Below are positions 11,101 to 24,380 of a stretch of 64,000 nt of DNA, piece by piece. Under the pieces are notes generated by a model. It was not told the DNA's origin and did not search any database. It saw only the letters and a program-made list of their open reading frames with translations. The position numbers and the translations under genes are program-made. The DNA comes from Metallyticus violacea. Its lineage: Eukaryota > Arthropoda > Insecta > Mantodea > Metallyticidae. The stretch spans positions 43,592,001 through 43,656,000 of the forward strand of contig CM060840.1 in the NCBI GenBank assembly GCA_030762175.1, given 5' to 3'. Numbering within the stretch: position 1 is the stretch's first letter; the number at the start of each line of letters is the position of its first letter.

Positions 11101-11961
11101 AGTATTAAAAAAAAGAAAGAAAGCAAAAGAGTGATGTGCTGTGAACGCAATATGCGAAATAATTTATTCTAGTTTACCTCCTTCTCTTTGTCAGTCTTTC
11201 AAGTGACCAGTTTTTAGTTATCTTTGCTTTCATTAAGGTGCTATTGGCTTCCAACGTTTCCACAGTCAAGCTGCTACAGTGCGTAAGGTAAAACAATTGA
11301 TTTTTGTTTTCTGTCTTTACTGTATTTTACATGGTAGTTTAAATAACCACAGATAACCAGATTAACTTACTCCCATATTAGTAGTACATTTGAGTGAGGA
11401 CAACTTTAGTTTGTATACAGTGAAGAACAGAATATATCCTGATATTTTTGTTTTGTTCTGAAACTGCTGATGCCCAAAATGGCTTACAGCTGACCAGTGA
11501 TACATATTCAAAAAAAAAAAAAAAAAAAAATTAATTGTACATATAACATGCCTTGCTATTGTGGGATTAAAGCGTCAAATAAATCCCCTAATCATCAGAA
11601 ATGTGTGAATTGTTGTGTTAGAAAATAGATTATATCCTATTCCTATTTTTCCTTAGTATTCCTGGTTCTATCATATGCTTCATAATCTCATAACGAATGA
11701 GATTTAGTAAAAACACTGCAATTAATATAAAAACAAGTATCATAGAGCAATTAGACACTTAGATGAAGAATTTCCCCCCTCTCTCATTCCTTGTTTTAAT
11801 TGTGTCACTATAATGTTTCCCCAATTAAAAAAATAAAATATGCATTTAATCCGTAAAAGGCATAAAAATGACGGAAAAGAATTGTATTGTTTCAGTAAAG
11901 TAACACAATGATCAAAGACTTCACCGAAGCAAATGCTAATAATCATTTCAAAATGCAACGT

Positions 11962-11993
11962 GTTCCTCGTGATTGCTTTTCGCAATCAGGAAC
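11962..11993. other. Short hairpin (12-bp stem, 3-nt bulge)
   Basis: GTTCCT-cgt-GATTGC pairs fully with GCAATC-AGGAAC across a five-base loop (TTTTC). The stem does not extend into the flanks, so it is too short for a typical microRNA precursor. No function is assigned. Confidence 0.5.
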
Positions 11994-13529
11994 AAATTCG
12001 GTAATATCGCATTATGTTTTAGGAGCACCGTGGCTTCCGCTGAACTGGGGAAAACTATTACTGAATTGTTCTCAATAATATCACAAACATTCTAAATTCA
12101 CATATAGTTTTTTCTGCATTTTAGCTTCAATAATGTTTCAACAATTAAAAAAAATCAGCAATAATTAAAGATATAACTGAAAGAGCATTTTAATTTTAGA
12201 TGATACTGTGTAATTAATCTGCACCTCTAGAAAAAGGCCTAATGACTATATTAGTTTCTAATCAGTAAGAAAGCATTGCTTTTCCTTCAATTCATCCCTC
12301 TTTTCGCAGATAGTTGGTTCATAGCATGAGAAAGGAATGTCGAAGCGATTTTTCCTTTTATCTCCTCTGAAACAAATAGGACCTGTTAATTCCCAGGGAT
12401 TATCCTGCTTACAAAGTTTCCCCAGAATTGCGTTCAAAGGACATACCTTTGTATTAAACTAAAAGGGACACCAAACAGCATAAAGAAGATACCCCTTGTT
12501 CCTCCTTTGTGCCATATAACTTGATACGATTAAAATGGTCACTTTTGAGCTATCAGGCCTAATGAGAAGGAATATTTTTTCCAATAAATGTTAATCTCTC
12601 GTGCAAAACTAAAGCTAAATGTGATTATCTACGCTTATATTAGAATTCCTTTAAAGAAGTGCTAATTAAAATTAATTGCTATGATTCGCATCAACATACA
12701 TTTCGTGATTTACTCATTAAATCTGTTCTTTCCGTCTTTAGTATAATTTTCATACAATTACAGTTTTAATGTCTTCATTTCCAATCCTAGTAATTTTCTG
12801 TTAAGTTTTGTTTCATAGCTATTGATCTTCCAAGAACCTAACATGTACACTATTAAAATGAGTGACATATTCAAAAAACGTGGTTATTTTTTGCGACCTC
12901 GTTGGCAGTGCCTATGAAGTTAAAAGCATAGCATTTCACATAAAGATGTGTGAAGTTAATTATTATTTATTTATTGCAGCATGCAGCAAGCAGCTATGTT
13001 ATATATATTAACAAAATTCGGCATGTATACAAAATATGTACAGTAAATAACTAAACAGACTTGCTTTAAAAAGTTCGACTAATGAGTTACAATGTAGATG
13101 AGTAAACATGAAATATTTAACGCTCTTCTTTTTTATAGTATTTAAATTCAGATTTTTACTTCTAAATGACGATATAAAAACACCTACGTCATTTAATATC
13201 TTATAATTTCGTTAAAAGGCAATATTTTTAATGAGCGCAAATGTCTCACAAAATTTCTTTTAAGCACAAAAGTTGACTAACGTATTCGTGTAATCATAAA
13301 AGCAGTTACTCAAAAGTCTTGTAAGACCAATTGGCATTGAAGCATTTGCATGATTCATATTTCTACGCGCTCTTAATTATATGAGATATTATTTTTTTAA
13401 CCAAATGTAAAATAGAATTATCCGGATGAGAGAAAGAGAGACTGGTTTGATATGAAGGTGCCAGGTGCAACACAAGATTTCTGCACGCAACCCAGAAACT
13501 TAAAATAAAAGGAACGGGGAGAAAACAAG

Positions 13530-13800
13530 AAACCTTCACGCGGTCAATTGCCCGAGTAAGCCGCTTGCCCCATCGACCGGCGGTCGAGCGACGCACTGCA
13601 CGCTTGCCTTATCCCGGCACTAGACAAAGTAGCTATACACTGTAGTTAAAATGTTTTGTTTTTGCTGCACAGTACGGACGAAACCGCAAAGTGAAATGAC
13701 ACAAAATTACCGACGGTACAGCTTTACCGGGAACCAGAAGGTGGTTATCGCATCAGCTTATTCCACCCAATTTCGATCGGTCGATAGGAACCTCGACTGC
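13530..13800. promoter_or_regulatory. CpG-dense patch in AT-rich desert, possible regulatory element
   Basis: About a dozen CpG dinucleotides fall within some 90 bases at 13531-13620, with further CpGs to 13800, while flanking DNA has few. No coding frame with a recognisable domain and no tRNA-like boxes were found. It could be an unmethylated promoter or enhancer, an unannotated non-coding exon, or the remnant of a GC-rich repeat. Confidence 0.3.
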
Positions 13801-16425
13801 AACATATTAGAGCTACTGTACAATTGATAAAAACAAAGGAAACTGTACATTATTTGTTGCTTTCTCTGACCAACTTCTGTAAAAACAAAGTTTGTTCATT
13901 TATCTCTCTTGTTATTTTATCCTGCTGCCTGAGTTTTTTTTTTTTGCATCTACCTAATCAATGGCTTTTGTGTTCTAGAGCTGCAATTTTATAAAAGTAG
14001 GTACATGAAATTTAACGTATAGCTTCTATGTGCTTTCTGCATATTGGATTTCATTCCTACATACTTATAAGAAGCGTTTCGGAATAATGCCATTTATTAC
14101 ATTTTCTTTTTTACCTTTCCACTAACCAATTCTTTAATTTCGATTTTTGAGGGGGGGGGGAAACATACACACCCACTTTGAGTTTCTTCCAATAATAACA
14201 AAGAAAATTTACAAAAATACTATACCAAACACTTTATAAATAAGGAAAGGCACATTATTCCGCTGTAATATAATACAGAAAGCCTACAATTAAAAATGTT
14301 AACAATTGGAAGTACCACCAAAATTAACTGCATGCGCTTGGAATTATTTGTGCCTTTCTATAATGACCAGACTGTAATACATATTAGAACTGCCAAACAT
14401 AAATAGTTCCCTTGCATTCTTTTATCTCTATAATTGCTACTTCATTAGTTAAAATTGTTAACGCATATTCACATAATCACTTTTTTAACAAATTACCTTT
14501 GACACTTAAAACTTTGAATTCTGTGGGAAGATATGCACTAACATAAAGTTTTATTTCGCATTTTGACCTTTGAAAAAAAAGAACACAATATTTTTCTTTT
14601 TTAATTGTCTTTAGATCCCTAAATCGTTATATCTTGAAATATTATCCCCATATTTGTAAGATTTTTTCAAGAGCTTTAACACGAATTTAACAGAAAAACA
14701 AGCAAACAAACAAAGTGTGCTATAATGTGTCAATTCAATATGTAGATTCTAAAACAAATTTAAGCTAAGCATTGTAATTTTCGAGAAACCATGTATTTGC
14801 ACTCTATTATAGGGTTTTCCTAAAAGTTATTCATTAACAGTCGCTCCTATTTAGAAGTTTGCATGACCGGTGTCCTACTCATTTTAATTAAACAATCAGA
14901 AATCAATTTATATACTTTAATGGCAGCTTTAAATATTCAATCAGTAAAATGTAAATATGCACGTGAGCAATATCAAATGTTCTAGATCGGTAAAATATAA
15001 TATAATTTATTTATGTCGCTTTGTTACTTTTCTTATTGTATATTTAAATCGTTTAAACCATCACAACAGTGTTCAAATTAGTCTGAGAACATTTTTCCCA
15101 AAACACAGAATCAACGATGTTCCAAAAATGACAGCAGGAATTTGATCGAATACAAACAGTTTTCTCCCAGCTGCCCATTCCCACAATCAAAGAATGAATG
15201 TGCAAATTATATCCATCCATCTATTTGAAATATACTTTAAAACATATTTGCATTTGTTAACAAGCAGCAACAGTACTATATTTACGCCAAGTTGTTCTAA
15301 GAATTTTTCCTATTTTTATTAAAGGAGAATATCAGATTTTAAAAATATCCTTTATTTTATCAAAACTGCTATTCCAGAATGAACATTTACGTGGTTAAAA
15401 ACATTTCAGATGCAGACAAAGGTTTTTCATAAGTATTAATGTAGGCAAAGCATCTTTCAGTATTTAAAAACGTTTTCAAAAAACTCTAAAAATTAGTTCT
15501 CCTCCTTAAAGTATTGTATACTTTAATGCAAAAAAGATTCTCAACAAAATGGCAGTTCAAAGCCAGAAATGGATTAATTTAAGCAAGTCTCTAGTTTTCA
15601 ATTTTTTTCTAAACTAAAAATTAATACATTATTCAAAACGGTTTTGAAATCTGCTAACAATGGTTGATATATTTATGATGTTGCAAAACAATAATGAAGC
15701 TGTTATCCTTACATTATGTCATAATATTGGATATCTCAAAGACTATTTCTCTTATAACGTTAAGTTACAAATCCGAGTGTTAGTCGACGAGATAAGATAA
15801 GGTAAGGCTATCATTGCTTGTTGCGTTGCAAACTTCCTTATACATTACTACTAGTCTTTCACTGAAAATTTTCATTCTACAGTTACTTAAAATTAACATG
15901 TTAAATATTTATTCTTTATTTATTATTTTCCCGCCTGATTATAAAACAAAGTAGTTAATACAAAGATTCAATGCACAACTCTTATATGGTATAAACGTAA
16001 ATGCAGAGAGAGATACGGATAAACTAAAATGCAAAACAGACAAAGTAAAACAGATTAACTGCATTTCACTATATTTATGCTAGAGACCTATATCAAATCT
16101 CGTTCGTTATATTAAACTAAAATAAGTCATGCTAATATGTGAAATCATAAAAGTTTATTTTGACAGTTTATGATCAAGAAATGTTCGGTTTTATAAAACC
16201 ATTTCGCAAGGAGATTAATAAAAATGAAATACTTATTTACGAATATGACCAGAGTCATCAACTTCTACCATGGATGTACAGAATGAAAAATTATGAAAAA
16301 GTTAATTTTTATTAAACGCAATGAAAGTTAAAAATATTCAGATTGATTTAGGCTCAATTTTGGAGGTGACGTTCCGTAAAAGTAAAACTATTCCGTATAC
16401 TTACGGGTGAGCCAATTGATTTCAT

Positions 16426-16652
16426 TAATGTTAACGCCCGTTTTTACTACTGAAGCATCAGAGGCAGTGGCTATTGATAATATGTGAGATGAAATGGTAA
16501 TTAGGAAAGGAAGCCTTCCAGCCTAACTTAAGGATGTCACCCCTGCATTTGCCATTGGTGAGACTGAAAAACAGGGAAAAACTATTCTGGCGGGATTCGA
16601 ACCACAAGCTTCTCATTCACGAGTCTTTGCCTGAACGACCTCAACTGCCGAT
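16426..16652 (-). repeat. SINE-B copy, diverged
   Basis: Read on the minus strand, the tRNA-like head contains a B box (GGTTCGAATCCC-like) near 16593-16603 and a degenerate A-box region near 16630-16650. The body then carries the AAATGCAGGGGTGACATCCTT motif region and ends with GTAAAAACGGGCGTTAACA at about 16426-16446. The same order of motifs occurs in the copies at 38.8 and 62.9 kb. The 3' tail lacks the CACTACTC-poly(A) ending and no duplication is visible, so it is an older insertion. Confidence 0.8.
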
Positions 16653-17526
16653 GTCAGTGATAAACTGAGTTTATTGATAAAAACGTATAATGCTTCTCGT
16701 CAATTAGCTGGACAAATATTGCCATTATCATTTAAATAAAATAAGGAACATTTAAGAATCGGTAGCCGTAAATTAGAAACATTGCCAAAATGAACCATTT
16801 TCTAGTGATAGGTGGCTTTGATCGGCTGAAATACAACATACTTTTATACTGGACTATCCTGTGATATACGAAATACTAAACAGTTGACTGGGCACTGATT
16901 GTTCAACCACGACTCTATTAAATAAAGCTACTCTGGTACAAAACACGTGTATAACCATTCTGATACAAAGCAGAGATAAACAAAACAGTTTCGTTACATT
17001 AACCTCACAAATAACTCGCCAGAGGCTAAAAAGCAGGCATATGTACATTTAATAAACCATTTACTTCAGTATCTTTATTGGCGAAAGCTTCAGAGATAAT
17101 TTTGAAGTTGATTGTTTCTACACATACAGCGATCCAGTGAACTAGGAACCAAGTTGCTGCGGTGTTTTGCCTATAGGCGAGAGCGAGGATTGTTGACGCC
17201 TGAGGCTATCGTAAGGTAGCGCTGTTACAACCGTTTCTTTAACTATTTTAAAGTGGGTTTACTTACTAAATTTGTGAAAAGAGGTGCTGAAACTGACTCC
17301 CATAGTTTACGTTAAGTAATGCTAGCTATTTCCTCGCGGATATCTGTTTCAAAATTTCCAGGATATGTGAGTTTTGCTTATATACAGTATTTTTTTAATT
17401 TACCCCAGAGATAAAAGTCGCAAGGGCGTCCGAAGCATAGATCCAAAAAGTCTTAATAATAACTTGGTCATTCAGAAACACGTTTCAATTTCTATCATTG
17501 AAATATTCGCGTATGGGATGTGGCAA

Positions 17527-17562
<36 letters not shown>

Positions 17563-18928
17563 AAAAAGGCGAAATCAGGCTCCCTGTCTGTTAATTCTCT
17601 AAAATTATGGGGGAAGGAGATGACTGCAATCGTATGCCACAGTTATTTTATAGGTTTTAACTTTAACAATTTAGTAGCGCTTTGCACAGAACCAAAAAAA
17701 TTCCGTTTGTTGTCATCTATTGTTTATTCGGTCTGTTAGGTTCTTTAGACTTAACACTACCTTTTGCCCAATATTTATTATAAAGATCACAAATAAGTTG
17801 TATGGCATGGAACTTATTGGGAATTTTTCTTCAAAATATCTTTAAATTTAACTACGAGTTAGCACATATGAATCTTCAATACACAAAGTGTAGTAGAAAA
17901 ATATGCTGAGTCATATTTCGCGATTAAACAGAGAACAAAGTACATCATTCATAATAACTGAACCGAACTCAACCATTATTAGATACATACAAACAAACAG
18001 AAGCTAGCGTAAGCATGTTCCAGTCAAAAGCCGGAAAAACGTGTGCATATGCTCAGTGAAAAAAACGCTTTAAGTTGGTTCATAATTCATTGGATCCGTC
18101 TGCATCATTTTCCCAATTAAATCAATTTTGTTCACGATAAAGGCTTCGAAGGCGTTCTGCTACTTTCAGCACAGATAAAACACATGTAATATTAACTACA
18201 GATTATTCCGTGCACAAAAGTATTGTTATATACTTAAGGAAACAAGCACCTTGGATTATAGCAAAAACTTCAACTTAAAAAGGACAGCCTTTTATCAGAA
18301 GAAATGCCAAATTTGTATCTTCAATATTTCTGAATAAATGCAGGTTGATAAACTCTAACATTGGAATACATCAGCCCTAGAAAGTCTTTATCTAAAATAG
18401 TTACTATTTGCCTTTAAAGAGAAATAGCTCGCCATTCCGGACGAGATCCAGCAATATACAAACACTTAAAATCTCTACAACTTCGGAAAAGCACTTTTCT
18501 GTCGTGATTAAGAACGGTCACAAAAAAGACTGTAATAATAATATTTCAAAGCCGTTTCTTGTTCGGAGCAGGATATTCAAAGTGCCGTTATGTTATGCGT
18601 TATGCTGTTACGCTCAGACGCTCACGGAAATTATTTGTGCATGCCGTCCTACATTTAACATATTGAGAATTGTAGGGCTATCGATTTCGTCACGAATTGT
18701 ACAAGTACTGAGGGCTGATTATGCATCTGTGTACGAATTCATGTAACACCTGCACTCTCGTTTCCGGGAGAGAGCTGTCTAATATTTCTAATGCACTTAT
18801 TCATCTGACTTGTATTGTGATATTTATGTTCTGAGAATAAGCATTGACAAATGAGGTGTGTATGCGCTGCATGAGAGCATGAAAAAATGTAATTGGGGTA
18901 GAGTATCTTAAAGAAATTAGCTATGAGA

Positions 18929-18930
<2 letters not shown>

Positions 18931-18965
<35 letters not shown>
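18931..18965. repeat. (TTA)n microsatellite
   Basis: About eleven perfect trinucleotide units, followed by an imperfect extension (TTG TTA G). Confidence 0.95.
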
Positions 18966-21900
18966 GTTAGTATTAATTAGTATTTATTCGTCTATAAGAG
19001 AAAATAAAGTTTGAATTTTGCTCTGCACAATAATGGAATGACTCTCATAGAACAAATTTCAAAATATATGTTGCGAAGTGTTTAACGGTATACAAATTTT
19101 AATGATTTGCATAAAAGATGGCTGTCAAACTTGCTTACATTATAAGCTGTTGCAACTTACAGGCCAAGAAAAGAGCGATTTCAAATAAGAATCTCATAAG
19201 ATAACTGTAGAGAGAAGTATGGCTTACAAATCGCTTTAAAATACCCCCAATTAAAAAGAAACACAGATACGTTAGGAATGGCCATAAAACATGCCTAAAT
19301 GAAATATTGGAATAAACTCACCTGAAATGACTGCTGCCTTTAAAAAATGGAATTTATCTCAAAATAAATTTTAATGTCCCCAGATTTTTACCACCGTTTC
19401 CATACTCAGAATATCTACATATGTTTACGACACTATAGCATTGCAGCTATGCTTTTTTAACCTTGGAATAAACAGCAATATCAGCAATTGACACTAACCG
19501 TTTGTTTTGATATATCATACTAAAAGTAGTTATCTTAATACAAGGCACTCAAATTAGAAATTGCAGTGTTATCAACTTTATTTTAATATGGAATGTGATG
19601 ATTCCTAAACGAATAAAAATTACATATTTTATAAGGCATTACACATTTTTTAATTGTTACATTCCTCTTTGCGATTTCGAAATCATGCCAAAGTACAATT
19701 AGTGACATTGTGTAAAATTTTTCTAAGATTTATTTGTATATAATTAACCATGTTAGGCACTCTGGAACTTTGTCAGGCTGGAAGAAAATCAGCTGATCCA
19801 AATATTGTTTATGTCCAAATGTATACTACAGCTTATTTCACTACGAAAAAGTCACATTTTAAAAATCAATATAATATAGGAAAATAGAATAGTAAAAACA
19901 AAAATTTAAACTGTAATTTCACTCGGTCAACATACGTTTAAAAATCACTAATTACCACCGCTGCGATATTGGTATCATCCAGAGATACGCGTAATCTTCT
20001 TTGAAACAAGGAACGTTCCAGAGACTGAAATAAATGTAATTAATAAATGTGCTCAGAGAAAGCATTTTTAGTGTACCATACACATTGATATCCAATTTTA
20101 AATGCTAAAATTTGTTTTCATTTTAAAGAAGTTTTATTTCAATAGTAGCATATTCAATTATCTAGTGATATAAATTATAAACACTTCATATCTACAATTT
20201 AAACATAACAAGATTTATAATGAATAATAAAAACGTGTTATTTAGTAATAATTTTTAATCTTTGTGTACTTAATTTTTTACGATAAAGTGTCGAATCAAC
20301 AATTTGTTCAGGTCGAGTATACGCATAGAACTATACCCGGGTAATTTGGAGATGGAAAAACAAGAATATGAATTAAATAAACGTTTGCCGTTTTCCCAAC
20401 TAGTAAGCATATACTGGCGAAAGAAAATTACAAGCAAACATATTTTACATCTACTGCAATAGAGATGCGTAAGGTTTCATATCAAACTCCAGTACTTCTG
20501 GATGACTGGTGTTAAATGTCTTTTAAAATTATTTCACTCTTCTATGGTGTGGCAACTTCCTATGATCTATAAAACTGTTGACAGCTGAACTTGCCATGCA
20601 AAACAATTAAGTGTGTCTTATGTCAGTGGAAATTTGTCACAGGCATCTTGAAGAGTCTGGGCGATATTTAATTTGCCATTAAGGAATGATGGATCAGCTG
20701 TACAGCATACACTTTCAAGTTTTTATCTCCAAAACCTGACTAGTCAGCCTACGATCAAAGATACACCTGAACAAAAACATTCAGCACGGACACTTCAAGC
20801 TAAAAGAGGAAATTCAAGTAAGGCTGTCAGTGTTTGCCATGGACCGAGGAGGTACTGACTCAAGTGGTAAGGGTGCCTCACGAAGAAACGCACAGAGAAG
20901 AATAATTTAATCTCCAAAGTACTAGCATTTAAATGTGTAGTATCGATGAATAAACTATCTTTGTGTTAAGAGTATTCACAAGTACTTATTCAGTTGTAAA
21001 ATATGTTAAAATGCCTCGTATGCACCTCTTATTGGATATTTAGTATGGAATTTAGTAAAAGCAGAAAAACGTAATGAAAGGAGAATTAATTTGCATTTTA
21101 TATGTTGAAGAAATGTGTAACAAACCTACATTAATAGCAGGAATACGTGGACATGGCATGCTTATCCACAAACATGTGGATACCATTACAAAAAATTACT
21201 CTGAGAAGCACTAACTAGAATATACATATATGTTGTGATCCTACTATAAACAACATCTCGGATAAAAAGCCTATACGGATGCATTATCATTATTAATTGT
21301 TTCATCTTGCTTTTACATTTCGTGCATGCTCTCTATAACGTATTATCAATCACGTAGCACTAATGCGGGAGTCATTAAGCGTTGACATGAATCGAAACAG
21401 CCCTATCACTACGCAAACCGTTTAATTTCATTTAATGAGCCAAGCTTTTCCTGCCTCCGCACTACGTGTAGAGTTTCTGCCTTCTAATTAACGGATGCTG
21501 AAAACACTTGTTGGTTTACATCTAAGTTTACCACATTTTAACAGCTGTCATCAACTTAGATAGCATTTGTTATTTGAAACATAAACAACTTAGAGAAAAT
21601 CCACAAGTTGTTATTTCACTGCAATGTACAAATATTGTTTTACTGGTTTCGCAATAGCATTTTAGCAAAATGATTCAAAATTTAAATAAATTGTCGCTTA
21701 AACGTATATATTCTTGCTTCCAATATCTGACAATAACCACTTTCTTTTCAACTGTGTCAAAAATAAGTTCACAGCATCGAAGATCATACACAAAAGAATG
21801 TAACCTAATAGCTAAGTACGTCTCAAGTTGAATGTACTTCTCAAGGAATCGCCTCAGCTAACACATTAACGTATAGTTGCTACACACAGAAATTGCAGAT

Positions 21901-22461
21901 TAATTAATAAAACGTTAACTGAAACGAAAATGTGCCTACTCTTTTCAAAATAGACATAAAATTCCAATATTTATCACCGAAATAAAAGGTTAATTATGTA
22001 GAACACCACATTAATTATTAAGGTAGGTAAGCAATGTTTCTTTAACTCTGGTTTTCGGCTTTGATTGTTTATTGGTGGTTTATGAATAACGGTCAACCAT
22101 TTCAAAGAAAGCATTATATTAATAGTTTATTTTTTCTTCTAAGTTCTATTTTATGTTTAGCTGAGAAAATATAACAACGTTTCCGATATAGGTTAAAGAG
22201 CTAGAGAGGGTAAATAACAAATCTCTGTAAAGCGTATATTTTCCGTTTTACAGCAGCTTTAGCATATTACACACATAACTCGATAATCAGGTGGGAGAAG
22301 GAGAGAAGAATATCATAAAGAAAAATGAGTGTTGTTTTGCAAAATTACTACAAAAAATAAATAATTATCCAACAGCAAATTTCATTGCAGTAATACAGCC
22401 TCAAATTGTTAAATTTTCTGAATGGATACATTTTAGCACAAGAACAGCCTAACATGGCCTG

Positions 22462-22462
22462 A

Positions 22463-22532
<70 letters not shown>
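22462..22532. repeat. (AAT)n microsatellite
   Basis: More than twenty uninterrupted trinucleotide units. The minus-strand frame through it shows a poly-leucine run that is an artefact of the repeat. Confidence 0.95.
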
Positions 22533-22533
<1 letters not shown>

Positions 22534-24087
22534 AGTACGGATCACCCAATATGTTTTAATATCACTATTAAATATTATTCGGTGCAGCACTTTTCAGTGT
22601 TCTTAACATTTCCAGCCGATAAAAAGAATAATTGAAACTTCTAAGGAATTTGACAAGCATCAAATATTGTATTATTGCCATAGCTTGTGCAAGTGCCCAG
22701 CAGAAAAGCATTGCAAGTTTTAATGCACTAGAGCGGATAGTGCCAAAAAAATTGCAAACCGCCACAACCCGGAGGCTTAAACTTTAGCATCAATAGTAAA
22801 TATTTCGGAATGTTGCATTTGGCAATAATTGTTATTAGGATTTCGATGGTACACACATGCTGATACATGTTTAATTTATTAAAAAATTATGAATAAATAT
22901 TCTCGATTTGTATTCATCCATGGCCATACATGGTTGAATATGCAGAATCATCTAAAGAAAAATACAGGTAGTGCAGTCCAATTCGTGACATGCGCATTCA
23001 GAATTCTATCCCGAATTGTTCTAATAGTAATAAAATATATCGCAGCTGAGACGGAATAAATTGCGTTGCTTCCTAAATTATATAACGATTTAGACACCCA
23101 AGCGCAATTCAGAGACATTTCCGGAATCTGTGTGTAACAAACCCCGTTTATATATTTGGAAGACGAAGCATAATGCGTTCAGAGGTTCTACAACATTATT
23201 TCAGTGAGTGATACTACAGTAATTGAGAGACACTTGATTGTATACTCTAAACAGAACATGATACGCTTAAAAGCTCAACAAATCATTTAGAAACTGTTAA
23301 GTACATAAATTCAGCGCAATAAGATAAATAGTAAGTTATACAGCTCTATATAGATAACCGACCTTTTGAGCAAGCATAAAATCAAATGTAAATTTAATAG
23401 CAGTGTTTGAAATGTTCTTGCTGAAAAGAAACGGCTATATATGAGCTATTAATTGGTGTAAAGAATCTATTTGTTGCATGGCAAACTTCGACATAATTAA
23501 ACACCGAACACACACACACACACAAAAAAAAAAACCACATGATATAATTTAAGATTGCAATATATGTGCAAATGCAGTAGAATAACATTTTTATATCAAA
23601 CCACCTAAAAAGCAATTGGATTATCTTGTGGATTGCATACTCAACGCTTTCTCTATTCAATCCCCCCCCCCCCGGTTTTCCAGAGCTCAGAAAAATACCA
23701 AACTTAAAAAGTTTTGCGTTTTGCATTAAGAACAGAGAAAATTGAATGCACAATTTTAGTTTTCAAAAACGTGTTTTTCTTTCATTGTAATTATAAATAT
23801 TTATCAGATAGAGAATTTAATTACCCATTGCATCACGTGGCTTATTTTGCTCTGAACAATCAATACAATTTAATCCCCTTACTAATATGAAATTGTTATA
23901 ATGGATATTCTATAATACAATTTTTAATAGCTCCTTTATTCTGAAAGAATTACAGTGAATAGACCAGCAAAATCAGATGATGAATATCACAGAATCTAAT
24001 CAAGAAGAGTTTATATTTGTTCACGAGATGTACAAAACTGCTATCCCCTCCCAAAAAGTTAAGTAATTAATAGCTACTTGGACTTCT

Positions 24088-24380
24088 TTTATTTGGTTTA
24101 TTTATGGACGCTCTTTAACATCTCAGGTCATCCGCGTCCCATTCAACTCAGGGCGTGAAATGGCCGACAAATTTTGCTTAGAGGACTCTTCTTTCAGGCT
24201 TGAGGTTTTTTTTCGTGCCGCAAATGTACGACACGGGACCCACGGCTTGACTTCCCTTCCGAAGGAAGCCATACTTAGAATTTTTAAGCCCGAAAAAATA
24301 AATCGGTCCTGGCCGAGATCGAACCCGCGATCTTGGGTTTAGAAGGCAAGTATTGTTACCTCTACACCACCAGAGCGTGA
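24088..24380 (-). repeat. SINE-A copy, nearly full length
   Basis: On the minus strand the head reads CTGGTGGTGTAGAGG (A-box region) and then a B box within CGCGGGTTCGATCTCGGC at about 24310-24330. The body motifs are a GGAAGGGAAGTCAAGCCG-like block, the CGTGTCGTACATTTGCGGCA block, and a 3' end with GATGACCTGAGATGTTAAAG and GCGTCCATAAATAAA. The motif order and length match the copy at 33991-34280. No clean target-site duplication is visible. Confidence 0.88.

Larger units (their letters stand above)
11101..16425. other. AT-rich intergenic DNA with one CpG-dense patch
   Basis: No coding region is recognisable. The stretch holds a poly(A) run near 11511-11529, a short perfect-stem hairpin at 11962-11993, a G run near 14151-14160, and a CpG-dense patch at about 13530-13800 that contrasts with its surroundings. 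No SINE or transposon of the families found elsewhere in the window was seen. Confidence 0.55.
16653..24087. other. AT-rich intergenic DNA, no gene seen
   Basis: No domain-bearing ORF, RNA gene or mobile element was recognised in about 7.4 kb. It includes a poly(T) run near 17530-17557, an ATT microsatellite (18931-18965), an AAT microsatellite (22462-22532), a short CA run near 23510-23523 and a C run near 23661-23673. The longer open frames (for example 18408-18746 and 17374-17739) show no recognisable motifs. Confidence 0.55.

Noticed and set aside
17374..17739. 121-codon ORF with a poly-phenylalanine run
   Set aside because: The run is produced by the poly(T) stretch at about 17530-17557 and the rest has no recognisable motif.
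22348..22590. 80-codon ORF with a poly-leucine run
   Set aside because: The leucines come from the AAT microsatellite read on the minus strand.
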